64,000 nt of DNA from Spodoptera frugiperda (GCF_023101765.2 NC_064218.1:806001-870000); one strand, 5' to 3'; numbered from the stretch's first letter, positions 21,291 to 33,440 are shown. Made by a program: numbers and translations. The notes: generated by a model not told the origin, from the letters alone.

Positions 21291-21369
21291 GAAGCTATAA
21301 GCCCAGGTTTACTCACTATGTTTTCCTATACCGTTTGTCAGTGGTACCTAAATTATCTTAAAGTACCTC

Positions 21370-21450
21370 GGAAAATGTCACATTGGTAGGTTTCGAACAC
21401 GCACTCTCATGCATAACAAACGGGTGTCTTAAACCTCTAGGCTATATAAT
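21370..21450 (-). mobile_element. tRNA-derived SINE head
   Basis: Minus strand shows A-box-like TAGCCTAGAGGTTTAAG, then 35-40 bp later GTGTTCGAAACCTACCAA with a B-box. Order and spacing fit a tRNA-derived head, but arms do not pair well enough for a functional tRNA. Confidence 0.5.
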
Positions 21451-21454
21451 AGTA

Positions 21455-21925
21455 AGTTGAATTGAATTGAAGTATAATAGTGTGTTGAATTTTCATTGAT
21501 TAGCCTAAAATAGCACCACAAAAATAAACGAAAAGCTAAGTTTAATCTTAACGAAGATCGCGATAAATGTTTGAATGTTTGCTCGAAACTCAGTGCCATA
21601 TATAACAAGGTCGGTCCACATTTTACTGTGAAGGGCTTTACTTTTAACTTGAGATAATGTATGTTAATTTGTTGATAGCGAGTATCCTTGAGAGCTGACG
21701 ATGCCCTCGGACTGCTTCGACTGTAAACATTGACTCAGTAAAGGATTTTCGCATGTGGCAGCGAATTTTCGTGCACGTTTTTTTTTTTTTGTTCTGGTTA
21801 TTGAAAGTTTGGTTTATTTGTATGGCTATTTGTGAGGCGACAGTCATAAACTGATGTGTGATATGAAAATCATAAATTTTGACATTTAATAAATGATACG
21901 TTTATTTAAATAAATTTTGACTGTG
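21455..21925. other. No gene seen
   Basis: AT-rich, with a poly-T run at about 21,779-21,790. Confidence 0.4.
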
Positions 21926-21929
21926 GTAT

Positions 21930-22155
21930 AAGCCGGTAAACCGCATCACCTGATGGTAAATAATCGCCGCCGCCCATGAATACCCTAAACACCAGAGGCA
22001 TTACAAGTGCGTTGCTGGTTTTTGGGGGTTCAGGGTTGTTGGGGAATCTGGTATTGGGGAGATGGAGAGAGGGGGAGTAATTGGTACTCCGGTAACCTCA
22101 TCAACTCATCAAACATCACCGTTGTGCAACGTCGGTTTTCTGTGAGGTCATGATA
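21930..22155 (+). repeat. R2 dispersed repeat, near full-length 5' half
   Basis: TGGTATAAGCCGGTAAACCG, CACCTGATGGTAAATAATCG, ACACCAGAGGCATTACAAGT, GGGGAATCTGGTATTGGGG and TCGGTTTTCTGTGAGGTCAT. The 3' ACTCCGGTCGAGCC part is missing. Confidence 0.8.
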
Positions 22156-22159
22156 CGCC

Positions 22160-22665
22160 TAAATAAACTATAATAAAAATGACCGGGCTGTAATAAATTA
22201 TCTTGTTGGTGATTTATATAAAGTAACAAAATTATAGTTATTAGACAATTGTAAGTGATTCCTTTAGTTTTCAATTGACTGAGTAGACCCGCCGACCAGG
22301 AGTTAAACAGCATTTACTCCAAATGAAAAACAATGACTCATTACACAAAGATTTCCACATGTACCAATACATTTTCCGCCAATTTATACTTCGGACAGTA
22401 TAATGGACATTTTCTCGAGTTATTCTAATTACCTGGATCAGGAATGCTTCTCATCGTGAGCCAATTGTGACTCAGATGTCTTTTAGCACATAAATCTCAT
22501 ATGTTATGCTTCTCAAGGAACATGTAGTTAGGTATTAAGGTCACAACAGGAGCGATAGATGTCAGTTAGTTGGTTTTAAATTATCCTTTTGTTTCACTGA
22601 AGATTTGGGCAGGATTATATTTGTACTTTGGAGGATTGAGACGGTATGGCGACTGTAGCTTCGTG
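22160..22665. other. No gene seen
   Basis: AT-rich, no recognised features. Confidence 0.4.
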
Positions 22666-22667
22666 TT

Positions 22668-22852
22668 GTTTATTCTGCCAGCGGTTTTGCCCGCGTTTCC
22701 ACAAGATATAAAGCCTATGAACTACTCCAGATTATAATCTTCCCTTTTTCCAAATTTCATCCCAATCCCTTCAGCTGTTTTGGCGTTAAGGAGTAACAAA
22801 CAAACATACATACAAACTTTAACATTTGTAATATTAGTAAGATTTTTAGCTG
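22668..22852 (+). repeat. Arthropod dispersed repeat (GGTTTTGCCCGCGTTT ... ATTAGTAAGAT)
   Basis: Opens with CTGCCAGCGGTTTTGCCCGC, continues AAATTTCATCCCAATCCCTT, CAGCTGTTTTGGCGTTAAGG, then (ACAAACAT)-like units and GTAATATTAGTAAGATTT. The same order is seen inverted at 32.32-32.50 kb. A common insect repeat tail of LINE or MITE type. Confidence 0.65.
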
Positions 22853-23088
22853 ATGTCACACCAATAATATGGTGCTAGTTTCCGTGGCGTCCACTTTAAT
22901 TGTCCACCTTTACGTTCTATTGTCTTCGTGTCCCACCAAAAGGTATAAGTAGCTTCACCTGGATTTCCAATTCTTAAAATTAGCTTACCTACTTCACCTT
23001 TAATTTTAAATATAATTTAGTTTAAGACAGGTGGTGTGGTAATTTTAATTTAGTTTGGACAGGTGATGTTGTTAATATGGCATTGTTA

Positions 23089-23152
23089 GCCGCGATATCG
23101 CTCCAGTCGAGTCGGCCCATTCGTGTCGAAGCACAGCTCTCCCACTCCCATT
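23089..23152 (+). repeat. R2 3' end fragment
   Basis: GCGATATCGCTCCAGTCGAG, TCGGCCCATTCGTGTCGAAG and CACAGCTCTCCCACTCC, the distal end of R2 only. Confidence 0.6.
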
Positions 23153-23229
23153 TGTTGTCACATTTAGTAATAATTTAAAACACAAACTGAACTAGCTATT
23201 AATTTCAAGTTTTCTTGAATATTGCAATA

Positions 23230-23460
23230 ACGACATCGGTCAGCAGACGAGTCACCTGATGGTAAGCGATCTGCCCATGGACATCTGCAACACCAAAAGA
23301 GTCACAAGTGCGTTGCCGGCCTTTTAAAAAGGAGTATGCTCTTTTCTTGGAGGTTTAAATGTCGTATCGGTTCGGGAATATCGCCGACGACAGCTCATTC
23401 CACAGTTTTGCTGTGCGAGGCAGAAAGAAAATCTCAAACCACTCCCAAAACCCTGTACAA
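23230..23460 (+). repeat. R2-related repeat with GCTGTGCGAGGCAGAAAG tail
   Basis: Head TCACCTGATGGTAAGCGATC and CAAGTGCGTTGCCGGCCTTT as in R2, but the body then diverges to GGAGTATGCTCTTTTCTTGG, CGCCGACGACAGCTCATTCC, ACAGTTTTGCTGTGCGAGGC. I recognise this combination from other moth DNA as its own subfamily. The 63-codon frame 23336-23527 is a shadow. Confidence 0.65.
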
Positions 23461-23469
23461 CAGTAAAAC

Positions 23470-24895
23470 CATCTCAACTACTAATAACGTACTAACTAAA
23501 CCCTTTTTAATAGAGAATCGAACCTAAGACACTCCTCTACATCCACAGCGCACAATCATAATAAAAATGTCAGATGATCACCGTCCTTTGAAAGGAAATG
23601 ACATTTCCTCAATCTAGCAAGCAACGTCCCCGGCTGAATGGAATCCTTTCAACTAGAACCGTTTGTTTTTTTAATTAACACCTAAACTGAACGCTTAGAG
23701 AAAATGAAATCGCCCAGTTATGTTCGTTGGGAGATTTTTAAAAGAATTTTTAAGCTTAAGCTTGCTGCTTGTTTTTTTTTATCTGCAGTTCTGTGTGGTT
23801 TGTTGTGTGATAGAGGATAATTGTATGTATGTATTGTCTATTTCGTTTTCTGTTGTACTCGTCGAGTGGCTGCAAGAGGTACTGTTTCCTTAGTACGAGT
23901 TTTCTTTACGTTGAACGATAACATAACAAGAATGTGTTTGGCGCTTTGATTGGTTGGTTTATTGGAGCCGACCAATTAGAGCACCGAACGCGCTCTCGTT
24001 TCGATCTCGTCAAACGTAAGGCAAACTCGTAAAGGTACCTAATTCTTGGGTTCGATTTCCGGGACGGTATATAATATCGGGGTATTTGTTTGGTCTGTCT
24101 AAAATTATTTAGAATTTCCCATGCCAATCCCCGAGGGATACCATACACTGGACACAATTGCAGAATCTGTTCAAACACTTATAAATTATCAAAAAAACAA
24201 AAAAAACCTTACAACTTTTCGTTATTCCAACCAAAAACCATAAGAGAAATCACTGTTTCAAAGTAATTCAATTCTTTATTTATCTACCTCAAAAAAATAC
24301 CTTATAAAACAAATTCATATTACATTAAACCCATTCTTAATTATCAAAACTACACCATCAAAATTTAACAGAATAATATTTCTCTATAACGATAGCAATA
24401 ATTCCACAGTGCGCAGAAATACAGCATTACAAAATAAGTCATAATTAATTCCCCACAGTGCTACGAAGTTACAATATTGTGGCCAAAAACGAAAAAAATA
24501 TAACCTTAGTGCTACCTAATAGCGTTCTAGCGTTTTGAATTTGAACACAGGGTGGTTAGAATTTCGTGTGAATTAAACTGGTTTAATGTACATGCTAATC
24601 TGGTTTCTAGTTACAACTAATGGTTTGTTAATGGAACATTCGGATTTATTTCAAATGCAGTTTTATACATGAGGGTTAATATCATTACAATTATCCAGGT
24701 TTGTATCTAGCAAATGTTTCCATAGTTAATATTTTTAAAGTATTTAAACCACATCATATTTTTCTCTAACTAATGGTCATACAACGAATTGTAAGTTATG
24801 AAACAGCAGCACTAGTTTAAAATGAACATGATCCCTTTGTTCTTACGGATACAGTTTTAGATCGAACTCGACTCGAAAGAGATAAAAATCGAAAA
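23470..24895. other. No gene; two weak tRNA-like scraps
   Basis: B-box-like AGGTTCGATTCTC (minus, near 23,515-23,527) and GGGTTCGATTTCCGGGACGG (plus, 24,049-24,068) are probably SINE relics. The 90-codon minus frame 23906-24178 overlaps the second. Confidence 0.4.
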
Positions 24896-24899
24896 TACT

Positions 24900-24985
24900 C
24901 AGTAACACTATATCTAACCCGGCAATTGAACTTGAGACCGTAATTTAACAGTCGCTTCCAACCCATCGACCAACGAAACATCCAA
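24900..24985 (-). mobile_element. SINE S2 head fragment
   Basis: Minus strand: TTTCGTTGGTCGATGGGTTG, AAGCGACTGTTAAATTACGG, TCTCAAGTTCAATTGCCGGG. This aligns with CTCGTTGGTCGAGTGGTTAC, GTGCGACTGCCG and GGGTTCGATTCCCGG of better copies. Confidence 0.55.
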
Positions 24986-25399
24986 CAATTAAACACTGAG
25001 TTATAATATTATTACAATTATGAAAGTTAATCCAGAAAAAAATCCTTCAGTTTCGTGAACATCCTGTACGGGTTGACACTTGGGTAATAAATTAAATATA
25101 AAAACGGCAACATAAAACAGTCGCACCTCGCTTTACCCACGTTTATGAGTGCGCTAACTCACACAGAATATTCGCAAACATTAAGATTTAGAGTAAGGTG
25201 CAGATTTTTGGTGGAAAAGTGTAAAAGACTAAGTTTTTGTATAATATTATATTTTTGGTCTCGAGTAGAATAAGATGTACCTAATGATGTTTGTCAGACA
25301 GATGATACCCGCAACACCAGAGAAACTACAGATGCATTGCAAATAGCTTTTACATAAATGGTGACAGGTCAAGTTAATGTACAAAGAAACAAGAGGTAC

Positions 25400-25540
25400 A
25401 AAAGCAAATGACAACCGTTTGCCGCGCGGTAGCGGGTTCGATTCCCGTAAGGAAAAACTCTTTGTGTGATCTAGAAATTATTGTTTCGGGTCTGGGTGTC
25501 ATGAGGATGTGACCTTGTTTGTGGTAAAGTTTTAAAAGAA
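25400..25540 (+). mobile_element. tRNA-derived SINE S1, copy 2
   Basis: CCGTTTGCCGCGCGGTAGCG, GGTTCGATTCCCG (B-box), CTCTTTGTGTGATCTAGAAA and TTGTTTCGGGTCTGGGTGTC. Inverse orientation of the copies at 6.7 and 47.7 kb. The head 5' of GCCGCGCGG is eroded. Confidence 0.7.
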
Positions 25541-25962
25541 ATGCATGCGTCACCAAATCCTCTCATTTGATAAGCAACTTCAGGATCGCGAACCAATGAA
25601 AAAAAATTGATTTCACTAACTAAACTAAACTCCGCTATTCCTTTATAAAACCAAACTTTTACAAAATCCACGATACTCGAACAAAATAAAACATTGTGCA
25701 AAATGAACACATGAGTTCACAAGTTGAACAGTAACCAATGAACAGACAAATTAACAATTATAACTGAAACAGTTTTACTTATATTTTATAATATCAAAGG
25801 AACTCGTAGCCCAATGAATGCATCGCGTGCAAACACCAGGAAAAAAGTATTATTGTCGATTTGTAGTGGCTCTAGTAAACAGAGAAACGTTCGAAGGTTA
25901 AAAGTAAAAAAAAAAAGTATTTTGAATTAATTATTATGTTATCGACTTACTACGTTATTCTT

Positions 25963-26010
25963 TGACGAGGAACTCGACTAATTTCAAGCCATGCTTGATG
26001 CTCATATTCA
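25963..26010 (-). repeat. R4 arm fragment
   Basis: Minus strand: GGCTTGAAATTAGTCGAGTT followed by CCTCGTCAAAG, preceded by GAGCATCAAGCAT. A single arm of the inverted-repeat family. Confidence 0.45.
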
Positions 26011-26596
26011 TAATACATAATAATTAATTACATTTAATTTATTGTAATAAATAAATAAATGAAGAATAAATTTTGCATATCTCACGAAAGTTATAATAAA
26101 AATATTTTGAACATCAGTTTGGCCGCCTATTCTTGATACAATATACTAACTAACAATGGACTAACAAGCCACTATTTAGGTTCTCTACAATAAAAACACT
26201 AAACAAGATATAACCACGAAACAAAGCTATACCAATAATCCAAGTACATTTTAGAAGTAAGACAAGACATTTCTCGCTAATGAACCTACTCCTTCAACTG
26301 TCAACTTTACTTTCACAAAAACAACAACATGACAAAAAATATCAACTTTTCTCTTAGTTATTGTTATAAAGTCCAGACTTGACAAATTGGTACACTTTTA
26401 GCCGACACTTAATAGTTTTAATTGGTTCTATTTTAAGGTCTCAATTACTACAGACAGGGGCGGCGAGAGCCAGATTATTAATTAGTGGCTATGAAGTAAA
26501 TGAGGGAGTCTGACTGTTATCTAACTATAGAGTGACATAACGCGTCGTATGTATGCTTATGTATTCATCATGCTTGTCTCCGGTGAGATGCTGTTT

Positions 26597-26622
26597 AACA
26601 TAACATAACATAACATCACATG
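26597..26622 (+). repeat. (AACAT)n microsatellite
   Basis: About five AACAT units, the last ones diverged. Confidence 0.8.
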
Positions 26623-26661
26623 TTTAATGTAAAATCAACTAATTCAGCAGTTATTTTTTCT

Positions 26662-26860
26662 ATGGTATAAGCCGGAAAACGAGCAGACGGATCACCTGAT
26701 AGTAAGCAATCGCCGTCACCCATGAACACCCAAAACACCAGAGGCATTACAAGTGCGTTGCCGGACTTTAGGGGGTTAGGAATTCAAGGCTTGTTAGGGA
26801 ATCGGGGATTGGGAAGATTGGGAAGGGGGGTAACAGGGTCTTCGAAAATTTTATGTTATA
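26662..26860 (+). repeat. R2 dispersed repeat
   Basis: TGGTATAAGCCGGAAAACGA, GATCACCTGATAGTAAGCAA, CAGAGGCATTACAAGTGCGT and GGGATTGGGAAGATTGGGAA; 5' two thirds only. Confidence 0.8.
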
Positions 26861-27277
26861 TTAGAACGCCAACCCATTATAAATAAAAAGACGCTCGCGA
26901 AGAAATATAATTATGAATATGTGATAGTGACCGATTTTTAATTTCACAATACATGAAAAGAAGATCATTTAAGTATACAAAATTAAAATATTATATACTT
27001 TTTTATAGTAATTTCAAAGTCTTTAAGTAGTTGTATTACTTATTTAGAACTGCCCAATGACGGAATATAACCAGCAAACGAGTACTATTTAACAAATACA
27101 GTCTTAAGTTTGTAAAGTCACACAATTCTGCATGAACCCCGTACAAATAGTTCTGTAGGGTACCGTAACCTGAACTATGAAGCAAAACTCGGGTAGGTAT
27201 TGGATTTTACAAAGATAAATAAATCTAAAATATTTTAAAGCATCGTTTAGTAGCTTTTGTAGTTATGATTATATGTA

Positions 27278-27425
27278 TACCAGCTGCTTCGCCCTTGTAT
27301 CCGTGAGAATTGTCCTATTACCCAAATCCGTTCATAGCCTGTCTCTAGTTTCAGCGTGATTGACAGACAAGCATCAAAACAAACAAATTTTTATAAAAGT
27401 AAACATTTATAATATTTGAGTAGTG
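27278..27425 (+). repeat. LINE/MITE-type tail
   Basis: TACCAGCTGCTTCGCCCTTG, AAATCCGTTCATAGCC, TTTCAGCGTGATTGACAGAC and CATTTATAATATT. Same type as 44.61-44.76 kb (CAACTGCTTCGCCTGCATCC, TTTCGGCGTGATTGACGGAC). Confidence 0.65.
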
Positions 27426-27429
27426 TGAA

Positions 27430-28720
27430 AACAACATTATGTTGTAATTAATGCATGAAATTCATATTTCACAATTACAGAATATTAATACTTATTTGGT
27501 AAGGAATTGTAACCAAATAGGACCTCAACCGCACATAACTACATAAAAAAGACAAAATCAAAAATACTCGTAATTTTCAAAACACAGATTATTATTGGTG
27601 TTACATGGAAAACGTGCAGTTCTACCTTTTATCCCCTTTCCGGGATTAAACAGCGTGACCTTATAATGTTATATTCACATGTGTTGATGATATATACCGG
27701 CGGAACCCACAACAAATGCACCCCACTGGTGGCATTTTTCTTTTTTTCTAGAAATGCACAAGCTTATGTGTTTGCATAGAAAAGGGTGGCATCAGACGTT
27801 TATACTGACGCTAATTTATTATTTAAACTACGGAGCGAACCGTCACGCGAATGCTTTCAGCCAGTTACTACATGTTCCTGTAAAACTATGTGTTGTATTA
27901 CAGAGAAATTTCAGGATGACCTTATGTATTGTATTAATAAACTACTTCGTTGAGCGTGTGAACGAGCTGCCTAGCTAGGAGTCTTGGGTTTTTGGAGGCA
28001 TCCCTCAAGGAGAGGATACAAAATAGGTTTAATATGTGCCTACCCCTTTGAGCATTAATAGGTGTCATGTAATTTTCGTTATGTTAAGTACTAAATGCAA
28101 ATACAAAAAAAGTAAAATCCTTACAAAAAGAAATGTAAAACCAACACAAGGTACTCGGAATTCAAACATCACGCCATTGTCTTTTCCAAATAAAAAGGCC
28201 ACACAAAAATATTTCAGTGAAATTCTTTCATTTCAATACAGGTGCATCACTATACCTCTTTTATTCATAAAAGATTACATTGCATGGAAAGCATAAAAGA
28301 ATTTTATCCAAAAACATAGTGTATTTAACCACTGTGCAGTGCTCAAAGGGCTTTTACGAAATTCAGGGGAATGCAACAGTTATTAATCCTGGATTGCTTT
28401 TGAGGGATGTGAAATCAAAAATTGTTTGCAACAAACAGACTGTAGCTTTCAGTGTGCTGTTAATAACATTGCCACAGCGCTTTTTCAGTAAATATTGTTT
28501 ACCACATGCTCACTTTTATTCCTTTTGTACATGAGTACTTGAGTTATGAAAATCTGGTTTTGTAATGTTTGTAGATGTGTAATGAGAGGATTAAAGGAGA
28601 GAAATTGACCGGTGATGATTTTTTTTCCATCTGTTTTTGCAGGTATTCTTACAAAATCCAGTCAATGACGTTCATTACAAAAAAAACTGTGTCTTAAACT
28701 GCCTCAATATTATATGTTAT
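27430..28720. other. No gene recognised
   Basis: Open frames 27754-27978, 28036-28296 and 28280-28534 are overlapping or adjacent but AT-coded, with no family motif. Not called. Confidence 0.4.
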
Positions 28721-28721
28721 A

Positions 28722-28775
28722 TTCGCTTACCATCAGGTCACCCGTCTGTTGGTTTGCCCTCTATTCCATAAAAAA
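28722..28775 (-). repeat. R2 5' head only
   Basis: Minus strand TTTATGGAATAGAGGGCAAA, CCAACAGACGGGTGACCTGA and TGGTAAGCGAA. Confidence 0.6.
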
Positions 28776-29245
28776 TGATGTAAAAATATAACTTCATAGT
28801 AAAGCGATTGTCATTACCTACATAATACAGAATACCTTTCTTAAAAAACAAATCTTTCATGAAAACTCACCTCAAAGGTACATTAAGTGAACTCCAATAA
28901 CATAGCCGTACATTTAGCTTGAAATTGAACGGATTCCCAATACGCTGTAGCGGTCAAAATCCGACCAAATTTCAAAACATCTGTTTACTTAACGTTCATA
29001 AATCATTGTTGACATCCCGTGCACTACGCAGCATTTTAGGAAACGTAGTTGCTGAAATCGATATTCAGCGCTGCGCTTTCAGCTGACGAAGCGGCTGCAG
29101 TTTGCTTGTTGTGCTTTCAGGATCCAGTAAACCTATGTAAGCACTTACGTAACATTAGGGCGATGTTTTTCCAAAAAGCTTTGTGTGTGCTACATTTGTT
29201 TTTAACCAACTTCGTCATTTAGTTATGTGAGTTACGACCAAACAT

Positions 29246-29400
29246 TGAAATGCTACTCAATTTTAAGTTGTGCTTGCATATTATGCTGTCTTTCGTTTTA
29301 CAAAGAATTGAACAATAGACCCGTTATTTAATGATGGACTAGTGGTTAAATGTGAATCCCACGGTTTTCATGTTCGATCATATTGGGTTGAGTAAATAAT
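29246..29400 (+). repeat. Half copy of the 16.47 kb fold-back, then tRNA-like SINE relic
   Basis: GCTACTCAATTTTAAGTTGT at 29,252-29,271 repeats the left arm of the element at 16,474. Next, ATGGACTAGTGGTTAAATG (A-box-like) and TTCATGTTCGATCATA (B-box-like) at 29,334-29,386 suggest an old SINE head. Confidence 0.4.
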
Positions 29401-29404
29401 CATA

Positions 29405-31640
29405 TTTCAGATTTCTCAGTATTACATGAAGCTCAAAACCAAACGTTTCCCTCAAACGAATTTATTATGTTACTATAAACTGATCAAAAGTGGATTCACA
29501 TTTATTTCTTTTTTCTTTTTTTTACCTATATGTATCATAATCAAAATAAAGCAAGATTATGATAATTTTACTCCAAATAATTAGGCATCATTACTGCACA
29601 GTGCTCTACATGAGTTACCAGTCTCCATAATAGTATAAGGGTTGAAAGTTTACCGATTATCTTCCACTTCTGAGCCACACCTGTTTGTTAAAGTTTCATC
29701 ATCAAGTGCACCGTGTCTCACCGCACTATTAGTACCAAAATAATTTAATTTTCAAATACCAGTATATGTAGGTCTTTGAGCTAACTTGAAACTTGGTTTA
29801 TTTTAAAGAAATCCCCTTTAAACACCATTTTACCGACTTTAAATAAGAATGAGGTATGTTCGGATGTTGTTTTTTTTTACCTGTTCAGCGATTACTCCGT
29901 TAATTGAGAACCGATTTTCAATTATTATTATTTTTTTGCCAATTGATACATATTATACAGTAAAAAAGAAAAGAAACCTAATTTTAACCCAGCTATTCAC
30001 TAATAGAATGCTGTTTTATTCAATTACGAAACACACAGTGGGCAGGTATACGCGCCAGTGGAAAAATGCCCTCGGTAATACATTGGGCACGCTATACTGA
30101 TTGATTTTCCCGCGAGCGTTGTGGTTCCTGCATTCGAATTTTGTCTGCCACTTTTTGTGGTTTTGACCACTGTGCGGCTTTTGTGCTGCGCCTCTAATGG
30201 CTCGATGCTTTGTCTGATTGATTCGTCTAAAAACTGCTAACTATTTGGGATTTAGTTTTGAATATATTATTACGTTGCGGGTTTGTGAATAACATTCGAT
30301 TGTGATGAATTTTGAATAATTTATTTGTTACTTGAAATCTATTTTATAACCAGATTTTATATAAAAACTGATTTATTAATCAAATCATATTTATTAGCAA
30401 AATATTTATACAAAACTGTTATTTTCCAGAAACATGGCGCCGGTTCCCACTGAAAAAAAAAGTAAACAAAACAAAATAAAATGGTGCACAAACCAAAAAT
30501 GCCATAATAAAGCAATAATTCAATATCCACAATCCTCCAGTAAATCTTTTGCAAACTTTTGGCAATAGCGTTCAGGTTTTAAGCCAAAACATATGAAAAA
30601 TCAAATGCAGCGGCCCGCCACCCTTGATATATGGGCCCGGCTTATTATTTCCAACCATTAATATTACGAATGGTCACGTTTTTTTACGCCGTAGACATTT
30701 CTGGCACACTGCCGATTTCGGTCGACGGTATATGATTTTATTTCGACCATCCCACCGTGCCGACGCTGTAAATCAATTTTTGCATTAACTAATTGAATTT
30801 ATGAGCTGTTTATTGCTTTGGGAAATTGTTGTTAAACGACTATTATTTTTTGTACTTCTCCCCTGTTTCCCTTTTTGACTAGGTTAGCTAGGATTTGGAT
30901 TGGTTTGTGTGTTCAATTGCTCGATAGTTTGTTAGTTTGGGTTTCTATTATATTGTCATTTAGTTTTTATTCTTAATAGAATGGCGTTAATATTTTACTT
31001 TAATAGTAACTTTAAGTTATGATACACTAGCATATAATTCATTAGTTGTAGACATGAGAGTTTGTGTTGTTTCTGAATAATAATACCACTGCTCGCTCGA
31101 AAAGAATGCAAGATGTCATAAACCGCTGTTCAGGTCAAAAATCGCTTAAGAAATGAGGAAAGAAAATACAGAAATAAAAGGTACTAAAATATATGAAAAT
31201 GACAAGAAAAAGAATAATAACCAGCTAAATATAATGTGAATGTGGAACTTCAAAGAAACGATCCATCATTGCAGTGCATAGGGCATTGGTCCTTGGGTTT
31301 GGAGTCAACAGCCAGCCTGCCCCAATTCCTCAAGAATGAGTTTCGCAACGCATTGTTGCAAGCTCTTGTCATAAAGATGCAATGACGATGCTTTATCCTT
31401 ATGACACACTTCGTCATTTTAATAACTTTTTGGTACATTAAACTGTGTTTGTATCCGTTAATGCTTCTTCGTTAGCCCAGTAAAAATGGAAATACATTTG
31501 TACTGGGTTTACTTATTCATAATTTGCTATAGTTCTATTCTGTTGCCATATTTAACCATTGATTTGATGTAACAAAAGGTATGTAATAGCTTTGATCTTC
31601 ATGTCTAAACCCTCATTCGCACTTATCAATTCAAAATAAT
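29405..31640. other. No gene seen; small GC-rich patch
   Basis: GC-rich strings at about 30,608-30,642 (GCGGCCCGCCACCC, GGGCCCGG) are isolated. Frames 29849-30100, 30357-30554 and 31250-31438 carry no recognised domain. Confidence 0.4.
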
Positions 31641-31651
31641 AGAATAGATGA

Positions 31652-31931
31652 CTAATTTTTATTTTAATGTCCGTCTTGTACATTATTTTTAAACATTAGA
31701 CATTTTTTTAATTTCTTACGGAAACAAATACTTTCGTGAATATATTAATTTGAAATATCACGTGACGCCACTTGTAGGTACATTTTGTACGTAGAAATGA
31801 CGTATTGGCTCCCACTCGTAAAATTTGAGAGTATTGTCATCTTCTATGACAAAATATTTGTCTAATATATTGTCTTTACCTAAGTGACGGACTTAATAGA
31901 TTTTTAATTTCCATGGCTCGTCATCATTTTA
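31652..31931 (+). mobile_element. Family A element, copy 1 (MITE-like)
   Basis: Left end GATGACTAATTTTTATTTTA followed by ATGTCCGTCTTGTA; right end GACGGACTTAATAGATTTTT followed by GTCATCAT. The ends are imperfect inverted repeats (GATGAC outside, GTCCGTC inside). The body holds ATATCACGTGACG and AGAAATGACGTATTGGCTCC, shared with 43.03 kb. The left part also recurs inverted at 55.22 kb. Likely a non-autonomous DNA transposon family; no coding sequence. Confidence 0.6.
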
Positions 31932-32125
31932 CCAAATAGTAGGATTAATCCCACATTGATAAAAATATTGTAAATAACAAATTGCTAAAGAAATACCTTT
32001 GTGAATATTTCCACCAAGTTTTTTTACAAAAAAGTGCTAATAATACCCAGTACAACAATGCAAAGACCTCAGGTGTTACAGTTCTTTGAACTCAATACAA
32101 AGTATTTACACAAGAGCCGCTGAAA

Positions 32126-32199
32126 ACTGAAACGCATTTGTAACTTTCACGCATAATTATGTTGTAAAGTAAAAATGCGAAAGTGAGATGCGTTTCAGT
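32126..32199. ncRNA. Pre-miRNA-like hairpin (candidate only)
   Basis: ACTGAAACGCAT at the 5' side pairs perfectly with ATGCGTTTCAGT at the 3' side. After an asymmetric internal loop, ACTTTC pairs with GAAAGT and GCAT with ATGC, leaving a loop of about 20 nt. Total of 74 nt and an imperfect stem fit pre-miRNA size. No known insect miRNA sequence was recognised on either arm, and it may be a MITE relic. Confidence 0.25.
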
Positions 32200-32321
32200 G
32201 ACAATTGTTGCTGAAACTTGCTTGAAAGAATTCTTGTAATTATTCTTTATGTCAACCAACTTGTAGGCAGTAACTTATATTTACATTCTAAGTTAGAGAT
32301 AAACATTTTCATCATCTTACT

Positions 32322-32495
32322 GATACTATAAATGCGAAAGTGTATATGTTTGTTTGTTTGTTACTCCTTCACGTCAAAACAGCTGAAGGGATAGGGATTA
32401 AATTTGGAACAGAGGTAGATTATCATCTGGAATAGATAAGGATTCTTATCCCATATGAACGCGGGTGAAACCGCTAGCAGAAACTATCGAGTAAT
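32322..32495 (-). repeat. Arthropod dispersed repeat, inverted copy
   Basis: Plus strand: TACTATAAATGCGAAAGTGT, (TTTG)n, CTCCTTCACGTCAAAACAGC, TGAAGGGATAGGGATTAAAT, ending CGCGGGTGAAACCGCTAGCA. It is the reverse of the 22.67 kb copy. Confidence 0.65.
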
Positions 32496-32499
32496 AATT

Positions 32500-33310
32500 A
32501 AAACATAATCCTATGCTCAACTTATAAGAAAATTATAAGCTATCTAACACCACACTATTATAGCTTTATAAAGCTTGCTGAACTAACCAAGCATTTTCCA
32601 TAAAGATCGATGACCCATATAAATATCAAGGCAGACTATAAATGTTTATTTTCATTTTACAACATCACACAAAATCGATGTTAAATCTATCTACAATTTC
32701 TCGCTCGAGTTGGCAAAGGCAGCACGCATCTTTTTGATCGAACCTTTTAAAGCGACCTCTATAAACGTTGTACCGAATTAAAAACATAATGTTGTTCTTT
32801 GATCGTTGGTTATATGTTGAGAAGTTGAAACAAAGCCATGTTACATATAGTTATGGTAATTATTATGAGTCAAGCCTCGCTAATCGAGATGCAAGTATAA
32901 TGCGTCCCTTTGACTTCCCCCCCTTTGTTAAACTGCATTTTTCCGCGAATAAAGTGACAAAGTAAGATGAAACGAACGCGCCTAATTAGTGCTGGGTGCA
33001 TACGGAGGTTTATTTCGTTTGGGCACGCATTTCTTTTTAATTTCTTTTTAAAATATATTTTTAAGAAAAGTAACTTCACAGTAGCATTGCAAAGTAGAAC
33101 TTTATTTTTAACAGACTTAAGAAAAAGTAGTATGTCAATACGTTTGTAGTATTATTTTTTTACTATTTCTATAGCGAATATAATTCAACTCACAAGTCGG
33201 TCAAGGCTTTGTTTTATTTTTAACCTTTTCCTCAATGCAGCATACTTACTGGATATCCATTTTATCGCAGAGACTAATCAATTCAGATAAATCTTTTGTT
33301 TTTTGTTTCT
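32500..33310. other. No gene seen
   Basis: AT-rich; overlapping 60-69 codon frames at 32768-33149 on both strands have no motif. Confidence 0.4.
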
Positions 33311-33311
33311 T

Positions 33312-33440
33312 ATAGAAAATCATCCAACGACTTCTCCCGCCTTGGGCGAGGCGAGAGGGAATGTCAGACTCTTAATGACTAAAAACCACCCCGTTCCTAG
33401 TCCTGCTTTTCGAGCCGGAGCCCTAGTAAACCCGATAAAT
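33312..33440 (+). repeat. R1 dispersed repeat
   Basis: AAATCATCCAACGACTTCTC, CCGCCTTGGGCGAGGCGAGA, GTCAGACTCTTAATGACT, CCTGCTTTTCGAGCCGGAGC. Short form, 3' end lost. Confidence 0.8.
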
